The notes below the pieces were generated by a model. That model did no database searches, was not told where the DNA came from, and saw only the letters and a program-made list of their open reading frames with translations. Below are positions 1-9,904 of a DNA stretch of 64,000 nt, in pieces. Every line of letters begins with the position of its first letter. Position 1 is the stretch's first letter. Where the stretch lies: assembly GCF_003058055.1 (NCBI RefSeq), contig NZ_QBTZ01000001.1, positions 1,552,501 through 1,616,500 of the forward strand. Direction: 5' to 3'. This DNA is from Acidovorax sp. 107. GTDB taxonomy: Bacteria > Pseudomonadota > Gammaproteobacteria > Burkholderiales > Burkholderiaceae_C. The translations under genes and the position numbers were made by a program.

Positions 1-1620
<1,620 letters not shown>

Positions 1621-1628
1621 TCAATGCT

Positions 1629-1904
1629 TCACCGCTTGACACTGGATGGAAACCCCACCTCTGCGGTTGCCTTGGTCAGCTTCTGCACGCTGGTCTTTGC
1701 GTCATCGAAGGTGACAGCTGCGTCGCGCGTCTCAAAGGTCACCTCAACTTCGCTAACGCCTTCGATCTTGGAAAGCGCTTTTTTGACGATGATCGGGCAG
1801 GTGGAGCAGGTCATGCCGGGAATGGCCAGCATGACGGTCTGGGTGGCGGCCCACACGGGGACAACGGCCAGGGTGAGCGCCAGGGAGGCAAGTAGTTGTT
1901 TCAT
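1629..1904 (-). CDS. merP: Periplasmic mercuric-ion-binding protein MerP
   Basis: A 91-residue periplasmic mercury scavenger that hands Hg(II) to MerT. It has a cleavable signal peptide (about residues 1-19, ending VWA) followed by one HMA fold with the metal site GMTCSTC near residues 30-36. Length and motif match the family. It lies 15 bp downstream of merT and 71 bp upstream of merA on the same strand, so it is part of one mer transcript controlled by MerR. Confidence 0.97.
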   Translation of the reverse strand: MKQLLASLALTLAVVPVWAATQTVMLAIPGMTCSTCPIIVKKALSKIEGVSEVEVTFETRDAAVTFDDAKTSVQKLTKATAEVGFPSSVKR

Positions 1905-1919
1905 GAAGAACTCCTGTGA

Positions 1920-2270
1920 TCAATAGAAAAATGGCATGACATAGGGGAACCCGAGCGCGACCACAATCAGTGCGGCCACGCTCCAGAAAATAAGCTTGTA
2001 GGCAGCTCGCACCTGGGGAATCGCGCAGATCTCCCCCGGTTTACAGGCTTGCACCGGGCGGTAAATGCGCCGCCAGGCGAAGAACAGCGCCACCAGCGCG
2101 ACCCCGATGAAGATCGGGCGGTAGGGCTCCAGCGCGGTCAGGTTGCCAATCCATGCCCCGCTGAATCCCAGGGTGATCAGGACCAGCGGTCCGAGGCAGC
2201 AAGTCGAGGCAAGGATGGCCGCCAGCCCTCCGGCGAAGAGCGCTGTGCGCCCGTTGTTTGGCTCCGACAT
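1920..2270 (-). CDS. merT: Mercuric transport protein MerT
   Basis: Inner-membrane importer of Hg(II), 116 residues with three predicted transmembrane segments. The vicinal cysteine pair is in the first segment (STCCLGP, Cys24-Cys25). A second pair sits in the cytoplasmic loop (ACKPGEIC). It is the first gene after the mer promoter, and the sequence is full length. It takes Hg(II) from MerP and passes it to the N-terminal HMA domain of MerA. Confidence 0.97.
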   Translation of the reverse strand: MSEPNNGRTALFAGGLAAILASTCCLGPLVLITLGFSGAWIGNLTALEPYRPIFIGVALVALFFAWRRIYRPVQACKPGEICAIPQVRAAYKLIFWSVAALIVVALGFPYVMPFFY

Positions 2271-2304
2271 GCGCTTGACCTTTCAAAATTGGTTGAATCC
2301 CGTA

Positions 2305-2335
2305 ACCTTACTTCCGTAGTCATGTACGGAGTCAA
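2305..2335 (-). promoter_or_regulatory. mer operator/promoter with 19-bp spacer
   Basis: On the minus strand a -35 TTGACT (2335-2330) and a -10 TAAGGT (2310-2305) are separated by 19 bp. The spacer holds the dyad CCGTACATGACTACGG. This is the usual MerR-type overlong spacer that is untwisted by Hg-MerR, and it is almost identical to the well-known Tn21/Tn501 merT promoter. The divergent merR start lies 6 bp from the -35 box, so MerR represses itself from the same site. Confidence 0.95.
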
Positions 2336-2340
2336 GCGGT

Positions 2341-2769
2341 ATGAAAGCCAATTTGGAGAGTTTTACGATCGGCGCTTTTGCCGAGGCGGCCGGGGTCAAT
2401 GTAGAGACCATCCGGTTCTATCAGCGCAAGGGATTGTTGCCCGAGCCGGCCAAGCCTCACGGCAGCATCCGCCGCTATGGAGATGCAGATGTGACGCGGG
2501 TGCGCTTCGTCAAAGCGGCTCAGCGCCTGGGCTTCAGCCTGGATGCAATAGCCGAGCTGCTGCGGCTAGACGATGGAACTCATTGTGAAGAAGCCAGCGC
2601 ACTGGCTGAGTCCAAGCTCAAGGATGTGCGCGAGAAGATAGCCGATTTGGCACGCATGGAGTCGGTGCTGTCTGAACTGGTATGCGCATGCCATGCGAGA
2701 AAAGGGAATGTCTCCTGCCCGCTGATTGCGTCGCTGCAGGACGGCGGGAGACTCTCGTTGCCGCAATGA
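2341..2769 (+). CDS. merR: Mercury-responsive regulator MerR
   Basis: A 142-residue MerR-family activator/repressor, divergent from merTPA. The N-terminal winged helix ([21 protein letters not shown]) is followed by the dimerisation helix. The three Hg-binding cysteines are visible: Cys in DGTHCEE, Cys in VCACHARKG, and Cys in VSCPLIA. This is the arrangement of true MerR rather than of CadR/ZntR. The ATG at 2341 is the first start after the shared operator. Confidence 0.96.
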   Translation: MKANLESFTIGAFAEAAGVNVETIRFYQRKGLLPEPAKPHGSIRRYGDADVTRVRFVKAAQRLGFSLDAIAELLRLDDGTHCEEASALAESKLKDVREKIADLARMESVLSELVCACHARKGNVSCPLIASLQDGGRLSLPQ

Positions 2770-2843
2770 GGTGGCCGCAGTGTCGTATGACGCCCAGAAC
2801 CGACGCGGGGGATGCACTCGGGTTTTAGTGGATTGCAGATTGC

Positions 2844-2897
2844 TGTCGAAAGCGTAATCAGGAGGTCACCTCCATGTGGGGCGGCAATTTTTAGACT
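2844..2897 (+). promoter_or_regulatory. CopR/CzcR-like box and promoter of the first DUF4148 pair
   Basis: The box TGTCGAAAGCGTAATC (2844-2859) is followed 32 bp later by a possible -10, TAGACT (2892-2897). The second DUF4148 pair has TGTCAAAACTGTAATG (28473-28488) and the same TAGACT at exactly the same spacing. A related box lies between copR and the copper operon at 8055. That conservation, in otherwise divergent leader DNA, supports a functional operator. The identity of the binding protein is inferred. Confidence 0.65.
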
Positions 2898-2966
2898 TCT
2901 CTCCGTGGTGCAGAAAACGCCACCTGGATGAACCATATCGGGCATCCGGCGCCACAGGAGACCATC

Positions 2967-3338
2967 ATGAAAGTTCGTACCGCAATCCTCGTCGCCAGCC
3001 TTGCTGCATCCGCCACCGCCTCTTTCGCAACTTCCGTTTACCACGCAAGCCCAAGCCAGGAGGAAGGCGTGAGCCTGGCCGCCGACCATTTGGGCAATGC
3101 GGTGAGCCGCCAAGCGGTCGAAAGCACCGTGCTGGCCGCTCAGAAGGACGGTTCGCTGTACTGGATCAGCCGTGGCTACCCTGCCACTTATCCACTCGTT
3201 CCGGGCCCCAAACTGACCAAGACCCGCCAGCAAGTCCTCGATGAGTTGCAGTCAGCCAAGCGCAACCCCGTCGGTCGTGACGGTGTACGGGATATGGGCG
3301 GCGAAGCTGGCTGGGTCGATGCCCGCCAACTGCCCTGA
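2967..3338 (+). CDS. DUF4148-type periplasmic protein, first pair, gene 1
   Basis: A 123-residue secreted protein of unknown role. The signal peptide ends around SFA-TSVYHA (residues 1-20). The mature part carries SPSQEEG, then ISRGYPATYPLV, and ends in the DUF4148-like helix KTRQQVLDEL and RDMGGEAGWV. The ATG at 2967 is preferred over an upstream in-frame start because CAGGAG lies 8 bp before it and the signal peptide starts there. A close paralogue is at 28597, and a more distant one sits at the head of the czc cluster (38661). The family is common in Burkholderiales. Linkage to a metal-type operator suggests an envelope metal-stress role, which is inference. Confidence 0.85.
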   Translation: MKVRTAILVASLAASATASFATSVYHASPSQEEGVSLAADHLGNAVSRQAVESTVLAAQKDGSLYWISRGYPATYPLVPGPKLTKTRQQVLDELQSAKRNPVGRDGVRDMGGEAGWVDARQLP

Positions 3339-3433
3339 ACCCTCTCAACGATCACCGGCAACCGCGTGCCCTCCCAAACCGGCCTGCGGTTGCACCTGAA
3401 CCATTGCCATCTACCCAAAAAGGAAACCCCATC

Positions 3434-3958
3434 ATGAAACTGAAGTCCACCCTCATCGTCCTTTCCCTCATCGCAGCCCCCGCTTTTGCGTCGGACCAAG
3501 CGGTCAGCAAGACGCGCGAACAAGTGCTGGCTGAATTGGCGCAGGCTCAGCAAAACGGCGAGATGCTTGCTGCAGGCGACTCGGGGATGACTCTCAAGCA
3601 AATCAACCCCGGAGCCTATCGCTCGACTACTTCGACTCAGGCTAGCAAATCCCGCGAGCAAGTGCGGGAAGAATTGGAGCAGGCTATCCGTACGGGTGAC
3701 ATCATGGTGGCCGGTGAATTCGGAGTCAAACGCAATGAGTTGATGTCTGGTCGCTATCCGATCGTGGCAGGCAAGTCGTTGAAGACGCGGGAACAAGTCA
3801 AGAGTGAGTTGGCACGCGCCATCCGCGAAGGCGAAATCGTCGCTGTGGGCGAAGACGGCCGCAAGCTCAACGAAATCTATCCTGACCGCTACCACGCTGC
3901 GCACCATGCTGCCGTGGCCACCACCTCGGACGAAGTCACCCAGGCCCCTCGGTTCTAA
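3434..3958 (+). CDS. DUF4148 repeat protein, first pair, gene 2
   Basis: A 174-residue secreted protein with a signal peptide ending APAFA. The mature part is three near-repeats of about 45 residues, each starting S/KTREQV-x-x-EL and ending in GExG-x-K-x-NE-x-x-P-x-RY-like sequence. This is the DUF4148 motif in triplicate. It follows gene 1 by 95 bp and has its own AGGAAA site. The paralogue at 29067 has the same three-repeat plan. Function is unknown. Probable transcription from the 2844 promoter ties it to the metal regulon. Confidence 0.85.
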   Translation: MKLKSTLIVLSLIAAPAFASDQAVSKTREQVLAELAQAQQNGEMLAAGDSGMTLKQINPGAYRSTTSTQASKSREQVREELEQAIRTGDIMVAGEFGVKRNELMSGRYPIVAGKSLKTREQVKSELARAIREGEIVAVGEDGRKLNEIYPDRYHAAHHAAVATTSDEVTQAPRF

Positions 3959-4100
3959 ACGGGTTCTCCGGGCGGTCGGCTGCTGATCTGGAGGGGTCTT
4001 TCGAAACAGGGCCTCCTCCAATTGGCTCGCCATGCATGTCTGCGGCGCTAGCAGCAAGTGCGTGCGACATCTGCTTTTGCATTGCTCTGGCCTCCGAGCA

Positions 4101-4409
4101 TCAGACTTGCATGTTCATCACATCGGTGTAGGCCTGGACAATGCGGTTGCGGCTCTGAAGAGTGGCCTGAAACGCGATGTTCGACTTGACTCCAGCGAGC
4201 ATCGTTTCTTCAAGACTGACCGTGGGATTGCCGAATGTGACCTCGCGGCTTAGGCGACCAGACTCACTCTGCAACTGGCTTGTGGTTGAAAGCGCCTGCT
4301 TCATCGCGTCCAGAAAACCGCCTCCCTGGATGCTCGGTGCTTTGGGCACAGAGTTTCCCAGCGAACTGACAGGCAATAGTGCATCCAATGGCTTTGTCGT
4401 GACGTTCAT
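4101..4409 (-). CDS. fliE: Orphan flagellar hook-basal body protein FliE
   Basis: The C-terminal 70 residues match FliE, the MS-ring/rod junction component: FLDAMKQALSTTSQLQ, then LEETMLAGVKSNIAFQ, and an end in DVMNMQV. With the ATG at 4409 it is 102 residues, the normal family length. The frame stays open upstream to 4526, but those 39 residues look non-homologous and no strong Shine-Dalgarno decides the start. No other flagellar gene is nearby, so it is displaced from its usual fliEFGHIJ context. It may be a functional stray copy or a passenger fragment. Confidence 0.75.
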   Translation of the reverse strand: MNVTTKPLDALLPVSSLGNSVPKAPSIQGGGFLDAMKQALSTTSQLQSESGRLSREVTFGNPTVSLEETMLAGVKSNIAFQATLQSRNRIVQAYTDVMNMQV

Positions 4410-4648
4410 GCCGAGGCTTTCTGGGGCGAAGAGTTTGCGAAGTTCTGCCTCGAAATCTGTACCGAGGCAACGCCCAATCGTAGAGATTGGAGTTCGATCT
4501 GTAGCTTTCGCAACGCAAGGCGCCACCCGTCAATCCCGCCGTTCGGGATAACAGAAACTTCATCTTGCCGACATCGCCGTGGGTCGCCGCATCCCTGGGG
4601 CCCAAAGAGCCGAGCGCAGCGAAGCGCGCCGCACGAAATAGCCGTGGC

Positions 4649-5911
4649 TCACAGCCGCTGCGAAATCTCCAGCAACGGCTTGATGCTGGACCCAAAGCGG
4701 CTCATGGAGGCATGGTTCTGCTCCAGCTGGCTGTAAGGCAAGTACCGGATTCCCAGCTCCGACACCCTGGAGAAGGCAGGCCTTTGAAGTTGCTCAGCGA
4801 CCTTGTCTCTGCGATTGTCTGGAGCCACCAGAAACAGGGCGCAGTTGCCTGCAACCGGCGTGCCCAGGGCCAGATCGAGCATGCGTACGATGCCCGAATA
4901 GATGGACGTGGTGTGTTCGACTTCGAATGCGGCGGCGAATTGCGAGGTCTGGGGATCAACCCATACAACATCGATCAGTCGCACGGACTCCAGTCCTCGG
5001 TCCAGGCTGGCGGGCAACTGCGCCATGCATCCATCTCCCAGCAACCCCCCGCCATAGGCGCGGCCCCGGTCGTTGGACGCGATCCAGACCTCAAATCCGA
5101 GCGCCTTGCCCAGGTCGCGCAGCGAGGCCTGGACACCCGTGTGGGTCGCATCACTCTCGGTCGCTTGGGACAGTTCCCGTTGCAATGCGGTGGATTCCTG
5201 GCGCACACGTTCAAGGTCTTCTTGCCAGAGAGCTGTCGCCGCTGCATCCATTGCTTGTGGCGGCGCTGCATATCGGCCACTGCCAATGTCAAACATGAGT
5301 CCTGCAATCGCGCCCAGATCATTCGACAGTTTCAGCCGGTACTGCGCGTTCAGGCGCAGCAAGCCCTCCCGCATGGAGAGATAGTGCTCCCAGCGCCCGA
5401 GCTTCACGCGCCCCCCGGTCACCGCGTTGAACCCGTTGACGATGGCCGTGTTGAAGGGAGAGACCAGCGTTGGGTGGATGAAATACAGCAAGTTGGCGAC
5501 TGCTGGGCCCAAGCCTTTGATGCCAATTGCATCAATGCGCTGTATGGCGGCCACCACGTCTTCTGCGCAGTCGCAGTGATCGCAAGTGTGAAGAAGATCT
5601 GCGAAGGCGAGCTGGTTGCTCGCATTCTCGTAGATATCCGGAATCCGCAGCTTGGGTTTCCAGAGGAAAGCGTGGTCCGCACCCTTGAAGATCTGGCGCT
5701 GCTCCGCCACGGACCCGACGATTGTCTCCAGCGAGGAGCCTCGGTAGGCGTTGCCAAACGTTCCGGCCCGGATGTCCTCCACCACTTGCGCAATGCCTCG
5801 GCGAATGGAGCGGAAGTTCTTGATCCGCTGATCCCACAAGAACCAGGTGTTGTAGGTGCTGCTCGGGTCTGCCTTCCAGCAGTCTATGAGAGTTTCCAAA
5901 GGGTCATGCAT
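4649..5911 (-). CDS. Putative DNA-binding/PD-(D/E)XK-type nuclease coupled to copS
   Basis: A 420-residue protein not recognised as a named family. Residues about 125-160 contain a helix-hairpin-helix-like stretch (IDAIGIKGLGPAVANLLYF). The C-terminal third has VVWVDPQ followed by AAFEVEHTTSIYSGIVRM, which resembles the D...ExE/K core and the EVExTTSIYSG signature of restriction-endonuclease-fold proteins. The ATG at 5911 overlaps the stop of the sensor kinase by 8 bases (ATGCATGA), so translation is probably coupled. Nuclease activity and any defence role are inference; no partner methylase is present. Confidence 0.6.
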   Translation of the reverse strand: MHDPLETLIDCWKADPSSTYNTWFLWDQRIKNFRSIRRGIAQVVEDIRAGTFGNAYRGSSLETIVGSVAEQRQIFKGADHAFLWKPKLRIPDIYENASNQLAFADLLHTCDHCDCAEDVVAAIQRIDAIGIKGLGPAVANLLYFIHPTLVSPFNTAIVNGFNAVTGGRVKLGRWEHYLSMREGLLRLNAQYRLKLSNDLGAIAGLMFDIGSGRYAAPPQAMDAAATALWQEDLERVRQESTALQRELSQATESDATHTGVQASLRDLGKALGFEVWIASNDRGRAYGGGLLGDGCMAQLPASLDRGLESVRLIDVVWVDPQTSQFAAAFEVEHTTSIYSGIVRMLDLALGTPVAGNCALFLVAPDNRRDKVAEQLQRPAFSRVSELGIRYLPYSQLEQNHASMSRFGSSIKPLLEISQRL

Positions 5912-7310
5912 CTGTCGTGAGGTGCTTGCCAATGCTCTGTGCACTGGGGAAATACATCGAAAAACAAGTCCTGCCATCCGCCGAACTCACAGAAATCCGT
6001 CCCCGGTGTGCGTGAACAATCGCCTGGGTAATGGACAAGCCCAACCCCGCTCCGTCCGAGTCCAGCTGCTTGCGCGACTTGTCCGCCCTAAAGAAGCGGT
6101 CGAACAGGCGGGGGATCATCTGCGCCTCGATGGAAGGTCCAGTGTTGACGACGTCCACGGTGGTTCCGTGCAGGCCCCCCTGGATGTCCACGACCACCAG
6201 CTCGCCTGGTGGGGTGTAGCGAATGGCGTTGGACAGGAGATTGCTGAGCGCCCGGCGCAACATCAACCGGTCGCCTGTGATCTCCGCCGTCCCGATCAAT
6301 TGCAGTCGGACTTGCTTCTCTTCTGCCAAGGCCTCGTAGAAGTCAAACAAAGCCTGAGCTTCATCATGGACCGCGATTCTTTCCGTGCTGGGAAGAATGA
6401 GACCGTGGTCAGCCTTGGCCAGGAACAACATGTCAGCCACCATGCGGGCCAGGCGCTGGTACTCCTCGGCGTTGGAGGCCAGTATGTCCTGGTACTCCTC
6501 AGAGGAGCGAGCCTGGCTGAGTGTGACCTGCGTCTGTGTCATCAGATTGTTGATCGGCGTACGCAGCTCGTGAGCCAGGTCCGAAGAAAACTCGGACAGG
6601 CGGTCGAACTCCTCCTTCAAGCGCCGGAGCATCTCGTTGAGGGTGGTCGCCAGGTCGGCCATCTCCACCGGAAACTCCTGGGTTGGCATCCGCTCGTCCA
6701 GTCGCTGTGCCGTGATGGCCATGGCGCGGGACCGCATGGCGCGAAGGGGGGCCAAGCCATTCTTTGCGGCCCACCAGCCCAGGATCCCAGCCACCAGCGT
6801 TGCCAATGCCACGTAGCTCACAAGTACCCAAATCAATTCGTACATGAAGTGCTTGTGGTGAGCAATGTCCACGGCCACCCAGACCTGCAGCGGCGGCTCT
6901 GCGGAATCAGGCAGCGTCACGGCTTCGGACATTCCCCGGTACTCACGGTCCTTGATTCGCCACGAGGCGACCCCCAAGCGGGAATGCTGGGTCCGCACGC
7001 TCAAGTCCGCAGGAAACTCAAAGTCTTCCGTCGAGTACAGCGATTGACCATTGCGAAGCACGGTGACGAAGAGGCCCTCATGGCTGTGCAAAACGTCATC
7101 CAGCCGCGTCTTCAGATCCTGCGGCGACTTCGATTTGCCGATGACCTCACGCGTCAGGTGAACCTTGTCACGCAGTGCATCGCGGTCAAGCTCCACGAAA
7201 TGCCGGTCAATGGAAATCGCCACGAGAGTTCCCAGTCCAATTAGCACCAGCCCGGAAGCCAAAGTAAAAAAGACCGTCAGCCGTGTCGTGAGCGAGTACC
7301 GGGCTTTCAC
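5904..7310 (-). CDS. Heavy-metal sensor histidine kinase, CopS/CusS type
   Basis: A 468-residue inner-membrane kinase. The N-terminal membrane segment spans about residues 12-32. A periplasmic sensor domain follows, containing a His-rich HHKHF near residue 152, and the second membrane segment is at about 160-180. After HAMP comes the H-box [12 protein letters not shown], then the N box ([13 protein letters not shown]) and the G boxes (DGAGLGLSI). It phosphorylates the regulator encoded just upstream, whose stop it overlaps by 4 bases. Copper is the likely signal because the divergent operon is a copper operon. Confidence 0.92.
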   Translation of the reverse strand: MKARYSLTTRLTVFFTLASGLVLIGLGTLVAISIDRHFVELDRDALRDKVHLTREVIGKSKSPQDLKTRLDDVLHSHEGLFVTVLRNGQSLYSTEDFEFPADLSVRTQHSRLGVASWRIKDREYRGMSEAVTLPDSAEPPLQVWVAVDIAHHKHFMYELIWVLVSYVALATLVAGILGWWAAKNGLAPLRAMRSRAMAITAQRLDERMPTQEFPVEMADLATTLNEMLRRLKEEFDRLSEFSSDLAHELRTPINNLMTQTQVTLSQARSSEEYQDILASNAEEYQRLARMVADMLFLAKADHGLILPSTERIAVHDEAQALFDFYEALAEEKQVRLQLIGTAEITGDRLMLRRALSNLLSNAIRYTPPGELVVVDIQGGLHGTTVDVVNTGPSIEAQMIPRLFDRFFRADKSRKQLDSDGAGLGLSITQAIVHAHRGRISVSSADGRTCFSMYFPSAQSIGKHLTTDA

Positions 7311-7993
7311 GCACGCTCCTGCGGCGCTTCAAGCACATACCCCATGCCTCGCACCGTCTGGATCAGCTTGGCGTCATAGGCATCGTCAATCTTGGCCCGA
7401 AGCCTGCGCATCGCCACCTCGATCACGTTGGAATCGCTGTCGAAATTCATATCCCACACCTGCGACGCGATCAGAGAGCGCGGCAGAACTTCCCCTTGGC
7501 GGCGCATCAGCAGCTCCAGGAGTCCGAACTCCTTGGCCGTGAGGTCGATGCGTTTGCCAGATCTGCTGACTCGCCGCCGCAAGAGGTCTAGTTCTAGATC
7601 GGCCACCTGGAGGACCGTCACCTCGGTGCCATTGCGACCACGCCTGAGGATGGTGCGCGCTCGCGCCAATAGCTCGGCAAAGGAAAACGGTTTGACCAGG
7701 TAGTCGTCCGCCCCCAGTTCCAACCCTTTGATCCGGTCTTGCACCTGATCCTTGGCCGTGAGAAACAGTACGGGCATCTCCAGGCCCCGGCGACGCAGAT
7801 TGGTGAGCACCTGCCAGCCATCCATCCCAGGAAGCATCACATCCAGGATCACCAGGTCGTAGTCACCTTCCTGGGCCAGATGCAGGCCATCGACTCCGTT
7901 GTGAACCAGATCGGCGTTGAACCCTGCCTCACGCAAGCCTTGGCGCAAGTATTCGCCGGTTTTGATTTCATCCTCGACGATCAATATCTTCAC
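7307..7993 (-). CDS. Heavy-metal response regulator, CopR/CusR type
   Basis: A 228-residue OmpR-family regulator. The receiver domain starts VKILIVEDE and carries the phospho-acceptor Asp in [14 protein letters not shown]. The C-terminal winged helix includes [15 protein letters not shown] and ends [10 protein letters not shown]. The start is the GTG at 7993, preceded by AGGGAG. Longer in-frame starts upstream would add non-homologous residues and run through the operator. The stop overlaps the kinase start by ATGA. It likely binds the box at 8055 and probably the similar boxes elsewhere in the window. Confidence 0.93.
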   Translation of the reverse strand: MKILIVEDEIKTGEYLRQGLREAGFNADLVHNGVDGLHLAQEGDYDLVILDVMLPGMDGWQVLTNLRRRGLEMPVLFLTAKDQVQDRIKGLELGADDYLVKPFSFAELLARARTILRRGRNGTEVTVLQVADLELDLLRRRVSRSGKRIDLTAKEFGLLELLMRRQGEVLPRSLIASQVWDMNFDSDSNVIEVAMRRLRAKIDDAYDAKLIQTVRGMGYVLEAPQERA

Positions 7994-8054
7994 GGGATCT
8001 CCCTGTCTGCGAATGGCGGCAAGTGTGCCCTCAGATCGCTGGCTTTCTTCCAGA

Positions 8055-8108
8055 TGACAAAGATGTAATGAAGCCGTTATGTCGGCGGAAGCCTTGGGAT
8101 CACACAAT
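8055..8108 (+). promoter_or_regulatory. CopR-type box and promoter of the copper operon
   Basis: TGACAAAGATGTAATG (8055-8070) fits the published copper box pattern TGACAA-N4-GTAA. It lies between the divergent regulator (start 7993) and the copper operon (start 8138). At the same spacing seen in the DUF4148 promoters, a -10-like CACAAT occurs at 8103-8108. The site can serve both directions. Confidence 0.7.
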
Positions 8109-8137
8109 GCGTTGCATCAAGAACGCATGGTGAACCT

Positions 8138-8455
8138 ATGAAAATTTCCTGGCTTTCACGACCTATATCAACCCCCTGGCTAGCCGCCGCGCTAATAGCG
8201 CCGTCCCTGGCTCTGGCTCAGATGCCAGAGGGCGAATCCGCCAAGGTGGACTATCAGCTTTCGTACCGATCAGCCCTCTCGGGCTACGAAGCCTACAAAG
8301 AGCAATCCGTCCAGCCCTGGAAAGCGGCCAATGACAAGGTGGGCGAGATCGGAGGCTGGCGCACCTATGCCAAGGAAATTCGCCAGACGGCACCCACAAC
8401 CGGCCAGGACCAACCCGCGCAGGGCCATGACGCACACCACGGGGGCAAACAATGA
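8138..8455 (+). CDS. Small periplasmic protein, first gene of copper operon
   Basis: A 105-residue protein with a signal peptide of about 27 residues ending LALAQ. The mature part is soluble, with YRSALSGYEAYKEQ and WKAANDKVGEIGGW, and a His-containing tail GHDAHHGGK. No named family is recognised, but similar small genes precede TolC-type genes in copper/czc clusters. Its stop overlaps the next start (ATGA), so it is coupled to the outer-membrane component. A metal-binding accessory role is inferred from the tail and the context. Confidence 0.8.
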   Translation: MKISWLSRPISTPWLAAALIAPSLALAQMPEGESAKVDYQLSYRSALSGYEAYKEQSVQPWKAANDKVGEIGGWRTYAKEIRQTAPTTGQDQPAQGHDAHHGGKQ

Positions 8456-9885
8456 ACCGCCCCTTGCACACGCCCCGCGCCAAACTCGTGATCGCCGTGG
8501 CCGCAGTGGCGGTCTTGTCTGGTTGCGCCAGCGTGAATCTGGAGCAGAACCTCACCAGCGCCAATACAGCCGCAAGCGGTTTCACGGACGGCCAGCTTAC
8601 CTTGGCCCGGGACCAGAGCGAGCGGGACGCCTTGCGCCAGCGCGCTTCGGATCTGCTGGCCAAGCCGCTCAGTCAGAAGGATGCCGTTCAACTCGCACTC
8701 GTCAATAGCCCATCCCTGCAGGCCATCGTGGCTCAAAACTGGGCGGACGCTTCCACGGCAGCCCAGTCCGGCCGCATCGCCAACCCCATCCTGAGCCTGG
8801 AGCGCGTTCGCCTGGGCAGCGAGACGGAGATCGGCCGCCTCCTGTCCTTCGGGCTGCTGGACCTGCTGACCTTGCCGACGCGCAAAGGCATCGCCGAGCA
8901 GCGCATCAAGCAGACCCAGTTGCGCCTGAGCAGCGAGGTAGTGGACCAAGTCACGCAGGTACGTCAGGCATGGGTACGCGCCGTTGCCGCGCAACAAACG
9001 CTGGCCTACACCCAACAGGTCGTCGCCAGCGCCCAAGCCAGTGCCGAACTGGCCAAGCGCATGCAGGCGGTGGGCAATTTCAACAAGCTTGACCGTGCAC
9101 GCCAGCAAGCGTTCTATGCCGACACAGCGACCCAGCTGGCCAGTGCCCAGCACCAAGTCACGGCAGCCCGTGAGGAACTGGTCCGGCTGCTGGGTCTGGA
9201 CGACAGCCAAGCCCAACAGCTCAAGTTGCCTGAGCGCCTGCCCACACTGCCCAAGGAGCCGCTGTCTGCATCGGACGCGGGCCGCCAAGCGTCTAAGGGG
9301 CGGCTGGATCTGCAGATCGCGAAGGCTGACTACGACGCAGCTGCACGCGCGCAAGGCTGGAACAGGATCACGACCTTCACAGACATCGAGTTGGGCGTGC
9401 GGCGCGACTCTGTCTTTGATGCCGCCGAGAACACCCACTCCACGCGGCGCGGCTTCGAGATCAGCCTGCAGCTGCCGATCTTCGACTGGGGTGGAATGCG
9501 GCGCGACGCCATGAATGCGCAGACCCTGGCTGCGGCCAACCGCCTGGAAGCAACCGCACGCGCAGCGGGTTCGAACCTTAGGGAGAGCTACTCCGCGTAC
9601 CGCACTGCATATGACATCGCGCGTCACCACCGCGACGAGGTGATTCCCCTGCGAAAAACCATCTCCGAAGAAAACCAGCTTCGCTACAACGGGATGCTGA
9701 TCAGCGTTTTCGAGTTGCTTGCCGACTCCCGCGACCAGGTGAACTCGGTGATGGCGGCCCTGAACGCCGAACAGCAGTTCTGGCTGGCGGACGCCGCCCT
9801 TCAGGCCTCTCTCATCGGCAAGCCCACCAGCGCTGGCGTCTCGGGCGGTGGCGCAGCCGCTGCCGAAGCCGGTGCAGGCCACTGA
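8452..9885 (+). CDS. TolC-family outer-membrane efflux lipoprotein
   Basis: A 477-residue outer-membrane channel. It has a lipoprotein signal with lipobox VLSGC (Cys near residue 26) and two copies of the long coiled-coil outer-membrane efflux domain (about 60-260 and 275-460). The second contains FEISLQLPIFDWGGMRRDA and NQLRYNGMLISVFELLADS. It overlaps the preceding gene by 4 bases and lies 19 bp before the multicopper oxidase. There is no RND pump in this operon, so it may dock to CzcBA or act with the periplasmic copper proteins. Confidence 0.88.
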   Translation: MNRPLHTPRAKLVIAVAAVAVLSGCASVNLEQNLTSANTAASGFTDGQLTLARDQSERDALRQRASDLLAKPLSQKDAVQLALVNSPSLQAIVAQNWADASTAAQSGRIANPILSLERVRLGSETEIGRLLSFGLLDLLTLPTRKGIAEQRIKQTQLRLSSEVVDQVTQVRQAWVRAVAAQQTLAYTQQVVASAQASAELAKRMQAVGNFNKLDRARQQAFYADTATQLASAQHQVTAAREELVRLLGLDDSQAQQLKLPERLPTLPKEPLSASDAGRQASKGRLDLQIAKADYDAAARAQGWNRITTFTDIELGVRRDSVFDAAENTHSTRRGFEISLQLPIFDWGGMRRDAMNAQTLAAANRLEATARAAGSNLRESYSAYRTAYDIARHHRDEVIPLRKTISEENQLRYNGMLISVFELLADSRDQVNSVMAALNAEQQFWLADAALQASLIGKPTSAGVSGGGAAAAEAGAGH

Positions 9886-9904
9886 TCCCCTCAAGGAAAC
9901 CAAC

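Noticed and set aside
4410..4526. N-terminal extension of fliE in frame
   Set aside because: The added residues do not resemble FliE and the shorter form has the family length.
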